The notes: generated from the letters alone by a model not told the origin. A DNA stretch of 64,000 nucleotides from Ophiobolus disseminans (GCA_010093685.1 MU006230.1:391870-455869); one strand, 5' to 3'. Shown: positions 33,799 through 45,343, numbered from the stretch's first letter. Translations and numbers: made by a program.

Positions 33799-34485
33799 GG
33801 CTGCAACGATTGGGTGGCTTGGACGTCACTTTACGCAGATATAAAGGTCCCAACGGTGAGGTGGGAGAAGGCGCCAAGGTGTGACCTCGAACGAACAACA
33901 GTTGTGATGTGCCAGAAGACCGGCAGAGCAACAACGAAGAAGAGGTCGAAGAGGCGGAGGGGAGTTAAAGGAGCGCAGTGTGGCAATGCTAGCTAGTCCT
34001 GGAGTGCTCGTTGATACAACTGGAGCTCGTTTGAGGGCCCTGAGGCGGGGGTAGTCATCATCTCCGCTTGCGCGTATTATTAACGACGTTTCAATGCCGC
34101 ACGGCCTTGTCAAGCGGCTTCGATCTTCATTTTAGAATACACGAATGAATGCGCCCATACGTCTACACGTCTATTTCGAGCTGATGACGGAGCGCATGCC
34201 TGATACATCGACAACCACAGCCGCGACTGTCTAGACTGCCTGCCGAGGCCGATCGCGACTTCCGCGAGTGACTGCACCTCGAGCTACCTCAACATCGCCA
34301 TTAAGGACAGCTGAACGCAACCTCTACCCCCGCCTTCTCCGACACCGTGATCACAACATACTGCTGAAATCTGTTCTGCGCCGGCTGATCGATTGCGCCG
34401 TGTTGCACTGCCACCCACCCGCGCTCGGCTGGGGTGGCAAGTTCCTCGCTTTCGCCGCCGAAGCTGCACGCGATAGAGGGGCACA
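33799..34485. promoter_or_regulatory. Divergent promoter region of SCH9 and ADA2
   Basis: 687 bp between two outward-facing starts. Overlapping frames at 34268-34743 carry no motif. Confidence 0.4.
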
Positions 34486-36068
34486 ATGGGCGTCATCAAG
34501 AAGAAGACGGGCACGCGGGGTACTGAGGGCGGCATCAAGTATGTTTGCGACGTGTGTTCGTCCGATATCACATCAACCGTAGGCTCCACGTGCCCCACTC
34601 CCCCTTCATGTATTAACAAACAACCCAGGTTCGCATACGCTGCGCCGAGGATACATGCCACGAATATGACCTGTGCGTGCCATGCTTCTCAGACGGCAAA
34701 GCTTCGCGCGATCATCAGCCTGCGACACATACCTTCCAGGTAATAGAACAGCACTCGATACCTATATACACCGACGACTGGGGGGCAGACGAAGAGCTGG
34801 CGCTCCTTGAAGGTGCAGAGACGTATGGCCTGGGCTCTTGGGCAGACATTGCAGACCACATTGGTGGTTTTCGGGAGAAAGATGAGGTCCGCGAACACTA
34901 CATCAACACCTACGTGAAGAGCACCCGCTTTCCACTACCGGAACACTGCAGTAAGGATGATACCGCCCTCAGCGACCGGATACCTCGTGATGAGTTTCAG
35001 GCGCGGAAAAAGCGCAGGATAGAGGACCGGAAAACAGCTGCCGCGAACGCAGAGCCTGCCACACCAAAGCAAAAGCCCACAGCAAGTGTCCCGTCATGCC
35101 ACGAAGTACAGGGGTACATGCCAGGTCGGTTGGAGTTTGAGACCGAGTACTTCAACGAAGCGGAGGAGGCCGTACAGCACATGCAATTTGAGCCAGGCGA
35201 TGGCATCAACTCGCGGACTGGCGAAATGGAACCAGAGATGGAGCTGAAGATGATCATCATGGAGATATACAACTCCCGACTGGACGCCCGCGTAGAACGA
35301 AAGAAGATCATATTCGAACACGACCTCTTGGAATATAGGAAGAACCAGCTGGCGGACAAGAAGCGGACGAAGGAAGAAAAGGATTTGATGAACAAGGCAA
35401 AGCCCTTCGCCAGGATGATGCAGCACGAAGACTTTGAGGTGTTCTGTAAAGGCCTCGAGTACGAGCACAACCTCCGACAGGCCATCTCTCAACTACAGGA
35501 GTGGAGGAACATGCAGATCACTAACCTCAAGGCTGGCGAGAAATATGAAACCGAGAAGCAAACACGGCAATCAAGGGGACCGCCACTCGGCCAGTTTGAC
35601 CGTCTGGCTTCCAGCAGGATTGGCAAGCCCACGCCGCCCTTCGAGCAGCCGTCTGCCGCAACAGCGTTACTCAACCCTGAGCTACCCTTGCACATCAAAG
35701 AGAAGAGCGGACTCACCACACCACCGCCAGACCGCACACCCAACGGTGCCAATGGCATACCAACTCCGCAGTACTCGAAGACCAAGTTTGTGCCAAAGCA
35801 GCTTCCCAACACGGTCCCACTCAAGTTTGGCAAAGAATCTCATCCAGACCTCCAGCTTCTCAATAAAGAAGAGATTGATATCTGCAAGGTCCTCCGCATT
35901 ATGCCGAAGCCTTACCTGGCCCTCAAGGAAACTATGATACGTGCTGCGCTCAACAACAACGGCAGTCTTAAGAAGAAGACCGCGAGGGAGATTTGCAAGA
36001 TCGATTCGAGCAAGACGTCACAGCTATTTGAATTCTTTGTGCATAGCGGCTGGATAGCCAGGGCGTAA
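34486..36068 (+). CDS. ADA2: SAGA/ADA histone-acetylation adaptor Ada2
   Basis: Adaptor that stimulates Gcn5 histone acetyltransferase within SAGA and ADA complexes in the nucleus. Exons 34486-34578 and 34629-36068 (intron 50 bp) give 510 aa. A ZZ zinc finger occupies about residues 18-60 ('KYVCDVCSSDIT' spliced to 'VRIRCAEDTCHEYDLCVPCF', then 'DHQPATH'). A SANT domain follows ('YTDDWGADEELALLEGAETYGLGSWADIADHIGG'), read here in two pieces. The middle is helical ('EDFEVFCKGLEYEHNLRQAI'), and a SWIRM domain closes the protein ('HPDLQLLNKEEIDICKVLRI', 'PYLALKETMIRAALN'). Start and order match yeast and human ADA2, and no residue of the ZZ set is missing. Confidence 0.95.
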
Positions 36069-36488
36069 GGCTGGTGCAATTTGATGGCGTTGACACGATG
36101 GTATACTCCGAGACGGGAGGTTCAAGCGTCACAGTATATTACGGAACATGTTCTAATATTATTGCTCGAAACACAAATTATGCACAGAGCGGTCTTCGAG
36201 GTGTTGAACGTGAAATCCATGCTGAACTGCCATCATACCTAGGTATTGAAGCTACTATGCTTACATAACCAACCCGTAACCAGGCAACGCTACCAAACCA
36301 AACATAGCAACCACGATAGTCGCGACTGCCCTCTCACCTCTCAGCGTATCAACGACTACAACTTCAACCTCTCGCCGATACTGTCACGATGCGCTTTTAA
36401 GTCGCCTATGCGGCATTGCGACTCCCCCGAATTATCGCAATTAAAAGCAAACGAAATCGGAGCTGCGTCTCGACAGTTCGCAGTCCAC

Positions 36489-37796
36489 ATGGCTAGATCG
36501 TCGCATTTCTCAACCGAGATGCCAGGGATATACTCGCCATCGCCGTCGCATGCGCACACCACCTCGAGCACGAGCTACTTCGATGCGGCGCCCCATTTCT
36601 CTTATGCTACGGAAACCTCCGGTCGCCAGGTGATCGATTCCGATGCTCACGAGACCCGCAAGCGCTCGCGAGGCAACTCTGCCACACGCCGGCCTGCAAC
36701 GACAGCATGGGGCAGCAACTCACTTGCATGCAATCGCTTCACCGACGCAAAAAGCCCTCCTCCGCTCGCGAACGACCGCTACCAGCTTGCTGATGGTGGC
36801 ATGGACCAGTCGCACACGTATGGAAGACAAGTTGGGGATTATGACGACTACTTCCAGCTACAGAAACAGCGTGGGCAGTGGTCAGTCCCTCCAACACCAG
36901 CAACTGGCATGAGGCAGATGGCGACGTACAGGACGGAAATGACACCGAGTGAGACCAAGCCTTGGTCGATTCTAGGTCTGGTAGGAGGAGTCGCAGGGAA
37001 GTTTTTCCAGTTCTGCACGGTACCGTTTCGTGGCTTTCAGGCAGGCAGCGGGCAACGATACACAATCGACTCACATGGCGAGGCTGCAGCGAGACTTGGA
37101 CTACGAGACGATCTATACGTCAAGGAGAAAGCGGGCCCCGTCCAGCAAACACCTGGAGGCTTTCCACAGGATGACTATGGCGTTAAGTCGATAGACTCAC
37201 TCGATAATGACCGGTCCGAGCGCCCGAGAATGACGAAGCGACTGCGCACGGCGGACAACTGGGTATTGGTAGGGGACGATGGAGAGGTCGAGTCGCGTCC
37301 CTCAACACCGCGCTTATCGGAACGGAGAGTCCCCGATCACCCAAGGTCCCCCTCGCAGATTCCACGCCCGTTGTCAAGAGCCTCCGTAGTCACTCCTGGG
37401 GTGAAGCGACCCTCTTTGATTCCCGTATCAAGACGCTCTGCAATGGACAGGCGCTCGATTCACGGCAGCGCGAAAGCTGTACCTTCATCGCACACCAGGC
37501 AACGATCGTATAGTCGCCTAAGCTATGGCTCACCCGCTATGCACGAGGAGAAGGCGAAGAAGCCTGCAAGTCCCTTGCCAAAAGACAGCCAGCGTCTCAT
37601 CAACAAAGTGCGCCGCGAGGAAATGGAGGAGGATGCACGACTTCGTAGGATGAGCTCACAGATGAGCGCTATGCTCAGGGAAGCAAAAGAAGCTTTAGGC
37701 TCAAAATTTGAGATAGAGGACGAGTACGAGGATAACGGCAGCTACGGTGATGGGGAATTACTGCAGCAATCTGGCTATTTCCCGCGCTTTTCTTAG
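36489..37796 (+). CDS. Disordered conserved-type protein, function unknown
   Basis: Single exon, 435 aa from the Met at 36489 (MARSSHFSTEMPGIYSPSPS). The frame stays open upstream to 36246, so a start at 36408 or 36246 cannot be excluded, but that part reads like UTR. Most of the protein is Ser/Pro/Arg-rich and probably disordered. One hydrophobic block stands out ('KPWSILGLVGGVAGKFFQFC', then TVPFRGF), too short and polar for certain membrane insertion. 'ADNWVLVGDDGEVESRPSTP' is another ordered-looking motif. A charged helix sits near the C-terminus ('LINKVRREEMEEDARLRRMS'). Many RS and SP pairs suggest phosphorylation. I recognise no named family. Confidence 0.7.
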   Translation: MARSSHFSTEMPGIYSPSPSHAHTTSSTSYFDAAPHFSYATETSGRQVIDSDAHETRKRSRGNSATRRPATTAWGSNSLACNRFTDAKSPPPLANDRYQLADGGMDQSHTYGRQVGDYDDYFQLQKQRGQWSVPPTPATGMRQMATYRTEMTPSETKPWSILGLVGGVAGKFFQFCTVPFRGFQAGSGQRYTIDSHGEAAARLGLRDDLYVKEKAGPVQQTPGGFPQDDYGVKSIDSLDNDRSERPRMTKRLRTADNWVLVGDDGEVESRPSTPRLSERRVPDHPRSPSQIPRPLSRASVVTPGVKRPSLIPVSRRSAMDRRSIHGSAKAVPSSHTRQRSYSRLSYGSPAMHEEKAKKPASPLPKDSQRLINKVRREEMEEDARLRRMSSQMSAMLREAKEALGSKFEIEDEYEDNGSYGDGELLQQSGYFPRFS

Positions 37797-40700
37797 GAAT
37801 GAGACTCGAGTCACAAAAGGGGGTTAGGCAACAGCTCCAGCACCACGCGTCGCTTCGACGCTCTTCTTCGCAAAGCCTTTTGAGCTTGCTGGCGTTTTAC
37901 GGAACTATGGATTTGGAATATACCCTTGGCTTGTCACGGCGACGATCATTTTGGACTACAATAGCTCACGAACGTGAGTGCGTAATTTACACGTTTTCTG
38001 CACCTGCGTCTTCAGACTTGACTCCTTGTGATTCAGCACAGCTTTCTTTGCGAGTCAAAAACGGAGCCTGGGTCGCTCCTATGTGTTGTGAAGCATCGAG
38101 CGATTTGAAACACAGCCACGACGAGTCTTCAGGTGTTCGTGGAGATACGCCAAGCAGCTTAGATTGTTCTTGACGGCGAGTTGGAGGCGATTGCGAAGGA
38201 GTTCGAAATGATAGTGTAGTAACACTGCAAACCGGTGAGAGCAATCCCCGTATCTTCTTCTCGTACGACTAAAATCTTGCAGCCGCTCCGAAACAAGAGG
38301 TGTTGAGGCACTGCAAAACTTTCTTTATTCAGTCACATGTGTTGCCTTCTGGTCGTTTTCGATCCTGACCCCTCAGTCATCATTGCCCTGAAATGCTGTG
38401 ACGCAGCTGTCCTTGGTGGAACAACCATGAATCCACTTGTACGCGGATTTTAGAAAACATCAGAACGCGGCCGACTCATAAATTTCTGGTTTTTCATGTT
38501 CAGTGCACTGAAGAGCGGGGAAGAGTTTAGGAGCTTTGAGGCTCTATGCTTCTTCATTTCATGTTCTATGTTGTGAAGCGGGCGAATTGAGGTCCTCGAG
38601 CCCACAAAGGCGCCGTCATATCTGCAGAGCTTTTGTTTTTACTGTAAACTTCTGGGGAGAAGAAGTCATGCGGTAAGTGAGTCGGAATTTTGATGGGAGT
38701 TTGAGCGTGGGAGAACATGCGTGACATCTTCGTACTCTTGAAGAATGCAGCAGAGGCACGCAACTCATGTGTACCGGATATCCTTGATTTGAAAGACGAC
38801 AAATCGGGGAACGGTGGGCTCATGGTTAGACTCTTTGGCGTCTTGCATGTCCTAGTACGGGCAAAAGGTCGCTCGAAGCATCAATTCTCCCTCTATGACT
38901 TTTTTGGATACACCAGGCTGCTTTCGAGTGTTTAATGGAAGAAAAGGAAGGTAAACGACGCGTCGAGCTTTTATAGAGAAGCTGTTTGCCAGCAAAGCAA
39001 CATGAAAACCTTCTCGCAGGGAACAGCGACAGGAGTCCAGTCGCCATCTAGGTTTCCTGTTCTGATTTCGGTAGCTGAGATACCACATGAGCCATAGTGT
39101 CTTCTCTTTCATCTTTTTAGCCGATTGATGCGGGGCAGGAAGGACATGGATTCCTTCAGTGTCGATTTGTCAGACCTTTCAAAGACCAGCATCACATGTG
39201 CTGCACAAAAACCAAACGTCATTAGAAGGACAGCTCGTTGCTTGCAGCAAGTCTGCTGGCAGCTGCGGAACATCCGAGGCTACTTTCTAGATTTAGAAAA
39301 GCGAGCAAAGGACATCCATTGGCGTGTGATGAATTTCGAACTCTGAGCAGGCAAGGCGTCGCACATATACCAAGCTGTCTTCAGTTTATATATTGGATGC
39401 GTAAATCATCGCAACAGCGGACCCACATGGCGCTTTGGCGAATCGATTTGACTTCAAGCATTCGAGCTTCGGCCATCGCTTTCGAGAGAAGAGAATGACG
39501 AGTGTGTCGAAGAAAGACAGGCTCAGCTGCCATACTTGTAGTTCGCCACTTGTTGCGTTTGGAGCATGCTGCAAGAACACCATTCATGAATTCTCCGAAC
39601 TCGGAATTCCAATCATCTATAAGGTCTTTGCCAGCTTTTGTCTCAAATGTTTAAGAATTTGAGTCTCAGGAAGAAAAGGAACATGGAACTCTGCGATAGG
39701 ATGCACTTCTCAAACAAGAACATAAAGACAGTGCAGTACCGCTTTTAAACATCGGCCAAAGGAATGTAGACGTGGAAGACTTTTGGTTTCCTGGAGTGAT
39801 GTGCAACCCAATAGAGCTCTGGAGACCACATGTACATGGTTTGTTGCTTATGTGGTTTAGAGAACAGCAAAAGAACACCGGTCATCGTTAAACGCTATCT
39901 TGGCTTCTGGTCGCTGGAAGGTTGCTAGAATTGAAGGCAGCCATGCCAAGTTCTAGGATTGCTTTAATGTACGGAGAAGCGATCTCAACAGCAAAGTCAT
40001 CATTCCGAAGACATTATGCTTTGGACGCTGCCCAGGTGACATGAGGGTAGATAGACAGGCTTCCGAGTGCAGACTGTGTGCAAATGGATTCAGGAAGGAG
40101 AGCAGTTGGTGGTAGCTGACATGTTTTGTACTAGGAGAGTCGAGCTGGAGGAAGGGGAAATAAATCCGGCGCGATGAATGTAAGCAACTTCCCGGGCACG
40201 AACGACGCAAGATCATATCCACGCTGCTTCAATCGTTCAACCCGTTTCTCTTCCTTCCAGTCATAAGGAATGTTTTGTACTGCTTTGAGACTCTTCGCGC
40301 TTCGACCTCAGCATTGGAAGGGGATGATTGTGGGAAAGTAGAGAGTTTGGCAAGAAGTTCGTAGCTTTATAGTCGCAGGAGCTCATGACTTTTTCCAGAT
40401 CGCTTTGAAGGGCAGCAGTACAAAAGTACAAAACGCGTCATCGTAAGGCTACCAGCAATCTGACTTCATATGATCCTTGAAGGCTGATTTATCTGGATGG
40501 AAGAACCAAGAACTATACATGGCTAGCGGCCACTTTCTTGAGCGATTATGACGGGAAGTTGGTCCAAACTATTGTGAAGTAGGCTAACCCTCGAGGTTAA
40601 AATGCTTCCGAGCTGCACGAACATGAGGCGTATAGGACTCGCATTTTGGTCTGCTTCAAACGGTGATGGATTCAAGGATTTGGGGGAGGAGGAAGTATGT

Positions 40701-41036
40701 TCACTGTGCTGTAGCTCATATCACGCGCATGAACGAATTGCTTGCGCTCGAGAAGGGTTTGATCTGCCGATGATGAGCGCATATCTATCGATGGAAGGGC
40801 ATAATCTTAATAAACCATACGCCGGCAATCTGAAAAGCAGGCATTTGCCTCCTTCCTGAAAGAACATGTTCCAGTAACATCCATACGTCGAACATCATAT
40901 ATCTCCAAGTTATCGGAATGCACTCAAAGCCAAGAAATTGAGAACAATAGCACCCGCACTATTCCAAGCACATTGAATCAAGACACCCTCGTTCATCCGC
41001 CCTAGGAAGACTTCGAACCCACACAAGGTGATTCGT
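37797..41036. other. 3.2 kb gene desert
   Basis: No gene supported. Open frames stay below 125 codons, start anywhere and lie on both strands. The stretch 38480-38860 has recurring phrases such as TTTCATGTTC..GTG..GAAG and (C/A)TCATG preceded by purine-rich runs, at about 50-bp spacing (38667, 38715, 38767, 38820). This hints at an old repeat, weaker than and different from the one at 19-21 kb. No transposase or reverse transcriptase fragment was seen. Confidence 0.4.
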
Positions 41037-42003
41037 TCAAGAGTAATCCACTCCAAATACGATGCTCCACACCTTCTGTACCTCAGATAGGCCCAATTTC
41101 TCAGCGAATGGTGCAGTATTCACAGGAGGTACGCCCGTAGGGGGAAGTGCTCGCATCCACTGCGGTGCATGTCGTTCCTTTATCACTACCCTGATATATG
41201 GGAGAGTATTGCCCGCGGGGCCGCCTATCATGAGACGGATTTGACTGATGGTGTTGTTTTTGATCCACTTCGTCCAGGTAGGGTTCTTGTTTTTCACGAG
41301 AGCCTCGACAGCAGCCAGTAATGACGGTCGAATATCTACATAAGACGCGAAGAAGAATGAGTAATTCGGGAACCTGCTGACGTGTTTCATGACTTTCGTG
41401 ATGTCGACATTACTCATTTCACTCTTGCGTACCCAGACACGGAGAGAACCGGAAGGGTGGAACTGGGTTTGGAAGCGCTTTCGAGCTTCGGGTGATGCTC
41501 GTGGATCGGGTCGTGGAAAGAAGACCTTAAGATAGCCATCAATGGCGCAGAGAGGGATTTTGTGGGCGCAGAGCCAGTCTGGGCGGAACTCAGAACGAAG
41601 GAGAGAGCACGATTGCGTCAAACCTATGTATGGTATTGGCCTAGGGGAATCTTTGGACGAGTTATTGGCCAGTGGAGGTGAGCCGGAAGAGCGACTGCGC
41701 CTGAGCGTTGGCTTCTCTTTTGGAAAGATAGGCGGAAAGCAGCGAATCGTGTACTCGGTTGCATACTCGTATACCCGATTGCGTAATTCTAGAAAATATT
41801 AGTGATGAAGCCCGTTCCATACCGTATTCTTCACACGTACCGCCTGGTAGATCCATGAATCGAAAGACCTGATCTTGAGTCTGGGTTTCATGTTGGACTT
41901 GCTCGGTTTGCGGCTTGAGTTCCGGTAATATTTGTTGGAGAGTCTTCTGTCGCTTTCGGGAAGACCTCACTTGTCCGTTATCTACTGTGCGCTTTGTACC
42001 CAT
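41037..42003 (-). CDS. LPxELR-type (F-box-like) protein, third family member in the window
   Basis: Exons 42003-41841 and 41788-41037 (intron 52 bp) give 304 aa. The N-terminus is basic and nuclear-like (MGTKRTVDNGQVRSSRKRQK). The defining motif 'FRFMDLPGELRNRVYEYATEY' is created across the splice. Then comes 'GLTQSCSLLRSEFRPDWL', matching the 'aL..tCr.l..E....' block common in this Dothideomycete family, and a C-terminal half of mixed alpha/beta type ('VMKHVSRFPNYSFFFASYVD', 'QIRLMIGGPAGNTLPYIRV'). It is less like the pair at 1-6 kb than they are like each other and lacks their coiled-coil exon. Function unknown. Confidence 0.8.
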
Positions 42004-42774
42004 GCTCTTGTTGCCGACGGCCTCGATAGTCCTGATGTCGCCTTTACGAACCCTATCAAGTTAATATTTAGCAGCCTCAACCTCGAGATTAGAGATTTAA
42101 AGCCTCGGATGAACGTACATTGATGAATTGAGTTGAAGATCTTGAGTCGGAAGTTGGAGGATGCAGGAGCGATGCTGGTTGAGTGAGGCTTGATGTGGTG
42201 GGGTGCACCAGCGTGCCGTGGGTGGCCATCACCTGATTGGCCGGGAAGCGGGAAGCAAACGGCCGCATTGGGGGCTGATGCCTAATGGCATGCCTGAGAG
42301 CGGTGAGCAATCACGGATGAAGCAAGCTGTGGATCTCGTGTAAGCTAGTGGATAGCTAGACTTTAATGTAGCTTTTGACGCTCGTCTATCTAAGAGGTAC
42401 ACCGATCTACATATCGATTGGCGTTATGAGGGTCCATCGGCAAGAACCCCCCATTGATAAGAATACAAGTCCATGATTTGGGATTGCGGTGCATCAGGTT
42501 TGAGGGGTTGGGCCCGTGCGCGACGCTAAAAACAATCTCCTTAGTTGTTGGACGCGTTTTCAGTCGCGTATTGCACGCTCCGACGCGTCATCATGGCAAT
42601 GCCCACGATTCTACTTCGCGAGTCCAAATCAGCAGCAATAAGCGATTGGGTACCAGGCAAACTTGCCTCAAAATATCAGGCAAGTTGCTCATACCATTCC
42701 CACTAGAAGGAGGCTTACAATTACCAGCAATTGGAGACTCTCGCGCATGAAATCTTGTTCAAGGACAGCAATGA
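42004..42774. other. Intergenic, with a possible 5' exon of the next gene
   Basis: An ATG at 42593 opens 'MAMPTILLRESKSAAISDWV'. After 'LASKYQ' comes a possible GC-AG intron (GCAAGT .. TTACCAG) into 'QLETLAHEILFKDSNEWNVH', which ends shortly after 42775 in another frame than the gene called below. This could be the true N-terminus of that locus. Low certainty. Confidence 0.3.
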
Positions 42775-43740
42775 ATGGAACGTGCACTTCCACCTCGAAG
42801 ATGGACTGTGCGAAGGGAAGGTGTTACCTTTTTGTGGGATAATGGGGCATATTTTGACAACGCATGCTTGAAAGATGGCAAGTTGCATATGTTCGCCCAT
42901 TTCGAAAGCAAGTCCGGCGAAAGCTCAACCCTACAATCCCTGCCCACGAGCGCAGCACCATCATTTGGCAGGACCCCTACACCGGTACCCCCACGAGAAC
43001 TTTCAACCCTATCAAGGGCCCGAAACGAGGTGGACCTGCAGCCGAAAGCAGACCAAAGTCCAGTACGACGAAATGGGTCCACTATCTCGACTGCACATAC
43101 GCAAAGGCCAGCTAATGTGCACACCGTCTTAGATTCGGATCTGGACGACTTTAACGATACTCAATCCTTGCTCAGTTCAAGTGACTCTGCAGAACAGGCC
43201 GATGCTGAAGACGGGGATCAGTTGATATTACAGCAGCTTCCGGCCCATGCTACAGCTGCACAACACGCTATTGACTTCGATAAAACCTTGGTGACCAAAG
43301 CCACGAGAGGCGGATATGGCTACAAGGACAATTACGACGACATTGGAAAAGTTTGGAGGTTCAGAATCACACACGCCAGACTGATCGAGAGAATTTATGG
43401 CCTGCCAGCTCCAACAACTTGTGAACGCTGTGCAGACAAGGGCCTAACGTGCCGTGTATACCACCCATACCTCAAATCCAAGCGTGCTTCATCGGGAGCT
43501 TGCGGGGAGTGCCGTCTGAGTATGCGCACATGCGTTATGAACGGCTCCAACCAGCGTAAGGCGGGAAAGAAGAGGCAGGCATCTAATCCTGAGCCGAACG
43601 TACCACATGCGAAGAAACACCGACCTAGTGTTGGTGGAAAGCCTGCTAGAGATGCAGGCGGCTACTGCCCCGTTCTCACCTGCTCTCGTCGGTTAGATCC
43701 CTTTTCTGACAGACCAGCTACTGGCGGCATATCCGCGTAG
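42775..43740 (+). CDS. Cys-rich zinc-binding-like protein, first half (gene structure uncertain)
   Basis: An open frame of 321 codons. From 'DSDLDDFNDTQSLLSSSDSA' on it reads like a real protein: an acidic linker, then a module 'WRFRITHARLIERIYGLPAP' + 'TTCERCADKGLTCRVYHPYL' + 'ACGECRLSMRTC' with a CxxC-x5-C..CxxC-x5-C pattern that should bind zinc, then a basic KKRQ/KKH stretch. Near the end 'GYCPVLTCSRRLDPFSD' looks like the first half of a C2H2 finger. Its His half ('SYWRHIRVAHPEY') lies directly downstream in a different frame. The N-terminal 110 codons are doubtful because all three frames are open there. See the next entry; the two are probably one gene. Confidence 0.5.
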   Translation: MERALPPRRWTVRREGVTFLWDNGAYFDNACLKDGKLHMFAHFESKSGESSTLQSLPTSAAPSFGRTPTPVPPRELSTLSRARNEVDLQPKADQSPVRRNGSTISTAHTQRPANVHTVLDSDLDDFNDTQSLLSSSDSAEQADAEDGDQLILQQLPAHATAAQHAIDFDKTLVTKATRGGYGYKDNYDDIGKVWRFRITHARLIERIYGLPAPTTCERCADKGLTCRVYHPYLKSKRASSGACGECRLSMRTCVMNGSNQRKAGKKRQASNPEPNVPHAKKHRPSVGGKPARDAGGYCPVLTCSRRLDPFSDRPATGGISA

Positions 43741-44447
43741 CTCACCCAGAGTACAATGGTGACCGACTCGAAGAGCCGAAGCAAATTGGCATCACAGACA
43801 ATCGAGACGTGCGTGAATCGGTCACACATTCGACACCAAAGCTCACCGATCCAATTGGTTTGGGCACGTTTATCTGTGTGATTGTTGGTTGCCCCAGTCC
43901 AAGCTTCACTTGTACCGATCATTTTCAACAACACAATCGACAAAAACATCTTGATTCGGCCCATGCCAAGGTTTTACAAGCATTCTTGCAAAAGACGAGG
44001 GTCACATTACCAGCCCCACCAACGGGAGCTGAGTATACCACAGATTTCTTCAAGGCCAGATCTAGCAACGCACCAGTAGGCGCGTTCGGTCATCGCTCAA
44101 ACTGGAAAACGGCGAGAAGGTGTACCAAGATCAGGATCGGGCATGCAAAGTTGATGCATGGCAAGTATGGTGTTCTAGCGCCAGAGAGCTGCAACAACTG
44201 CAAGAAAAGAGGTACCGCATGTATCTTATATCACCCTGATCTTGATGGTGGTAGGCAATTGCTAGGCAACGACTGCGGGCAATGTCGATACCACAACGCC
44301 AAGTGTGATGTAGGACCATATCCATTCGTTGGAGTCGATGGAGGATGTCTCCGAGACCGCAGACTTGGAAACCGACACCCAAGCGGACACTATCGTAGTG
44401 TAAGCCAGACTCAACCAGGACATTACAGCTCAAAATTTACCGAATAG
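43713..44447 (+). CDS. Cys-rich zinc-binding-like protein, second half; probable frame-broken continuation
   Basis: This frame opens at 'SYWRHIRVAHPEYNGD' and runs through a C2H2-like finger ('FICVIVGCPSPSFTCTDHFQ'..H) to a second copy of the Cys module: 'RCTKIRIGHAKLMHGKYGVL' + 'SCNNCKKRGTACILYHPDL' + 'CGQCRYHNAKC'. Against the first copy the Cys spacing and the YHP motif are kept, so the locus holds an internal duplication. After 'CDV' (near 44310) protein-like sequence continues one base out of frame ('HSLESMEDVSETADLETDTQ'), and a GTAAGC..TAG intron (about 44400-44449) would lead into the 16-residue repeats at 44467. No intron I can place repairs the break at ~43712 while keeping the finger. 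Decayed gene, missed introns, or indel errors. Confidence 0.45.
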   Translation, partial: TSYWRHIRVAHPEYNGDRLEEPKQIGITDNRDVRESVTHSTPKLTDPIGLGTFICVIVGCPSPSFTCTDHFQQHNRQKHLDSAHAKVLQAFLQKTRVTLPAPPTGAEYTTDFFKARSSNAPVGAFGHRSNWKTARRCTKIRIGHAKLMHGKYGVLAPESCNNCKKRGTACILYHPDLDGGRQLLGNDCGQCRYHNAKCDVGPYPFVGVDGGCLRDRRLGNRHPSGHYRSVSQTQPGHYSSKFTE

Positions 44448-44466
44448 CCAAGGGAAAAACGATGCA

Positions 44467-44562
44467 CTTTCAGTAGTGAAGCTGGAAAACAACGACGAAA
44501 CATTTAACGGTGAACTTTCAGTAGTAAAGCTGGAAATCAAGAACGAAGAATTTAGCGTGTGA
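44467..44562 (+). repeat. Two tandem 48-bp coding-like repeats
   Basis: CTTTCAGTAGTGAAGCTGGA at 44467 recurs 48 bp later as CTTTCAGTAGTAAAGCTGGA at 44515. Read in frame they give LSVVKLENNDETFNGE and LSVVKLEIKNEEFSV, followed by a stop. Open frame in another register then continues ('NDHAAADDGLVIYGQDPHC'), again suggesting a broken 3' end of the Cys-rich gene. The core SVVKLE resembles a SUMO-attachment consensus (hydrophobic-K-x-E), which is inference. Confidence 0.6.
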
Positions 44563-45343
44563 TCTTCAACGACCACGCTGCTGCAGACGATGGACTAGTC
44601 ATCTACGGCCAAGACCCACACTGCATTGGGAAGAACGAGGACTGGTCTACACGACAATCTTCTTGGTGGTGGGCATTGATTCTGGCGACCATAATACGTG
44701 CGCCTTCTAACAGTACTGGAAACAAGAAGATCCACATGGAGGCCTCTACCGTCTGCTGAAGTGGCAAAAAGTGTTATGTGATGATGCGTATGTTGGAACA
44801 GCGGTAGAGCACTTGCATTATAGTGTAGCATCTTTACTGCCTTGTTGCGTATGCCTTTCTTATTCAATGACACAACATTTGTTCAAAGCACTTCTTATGC
44901 CACATATCCAGGCTCGTGTTCTCAGAGCAAACAGACTCTGAGAAGACACCAAGACAGCTACTGTTGACGCTACAGGTCCGGTGTGGCACAGCCTCAAGGG
45001 TAGCATTGTTTAGTGTACACTAACTCAGGTCTTTGCCACCAGGAACCCCGGACCGACATACATCACTCCTTGACCGGTCACATGTCGACAGTAGAGCACT
45101 GCCTCCGCGATCCTTCGCCAAGGCTTCATTGCAGATTCCGCGAATGATTAACACGACGGTTAATTACCGCGGGCAATGCTTCCAATATAAGGCGTCGCGC
45201 TGCGCCACAAAATTTGTAGATCTCGACGCGTGAAGGACGTGTATATGTGCTTCACGATGCGCAGGTTCTTCGTAGGACTTTTCGTGTAAAGAATACTACC
45301 TCTTGCTGTGGATTTGAGCCACACACTACACTCCACCGCAAGC
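44563..45343. other. Intergenic, 3' remnants of the Cys-rich locus, then promoter
   Basis: The first ~200 bp carry the coding-like frame noted for the Cys-rich locus. The rest shows no feature. Confidence 0.35.
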
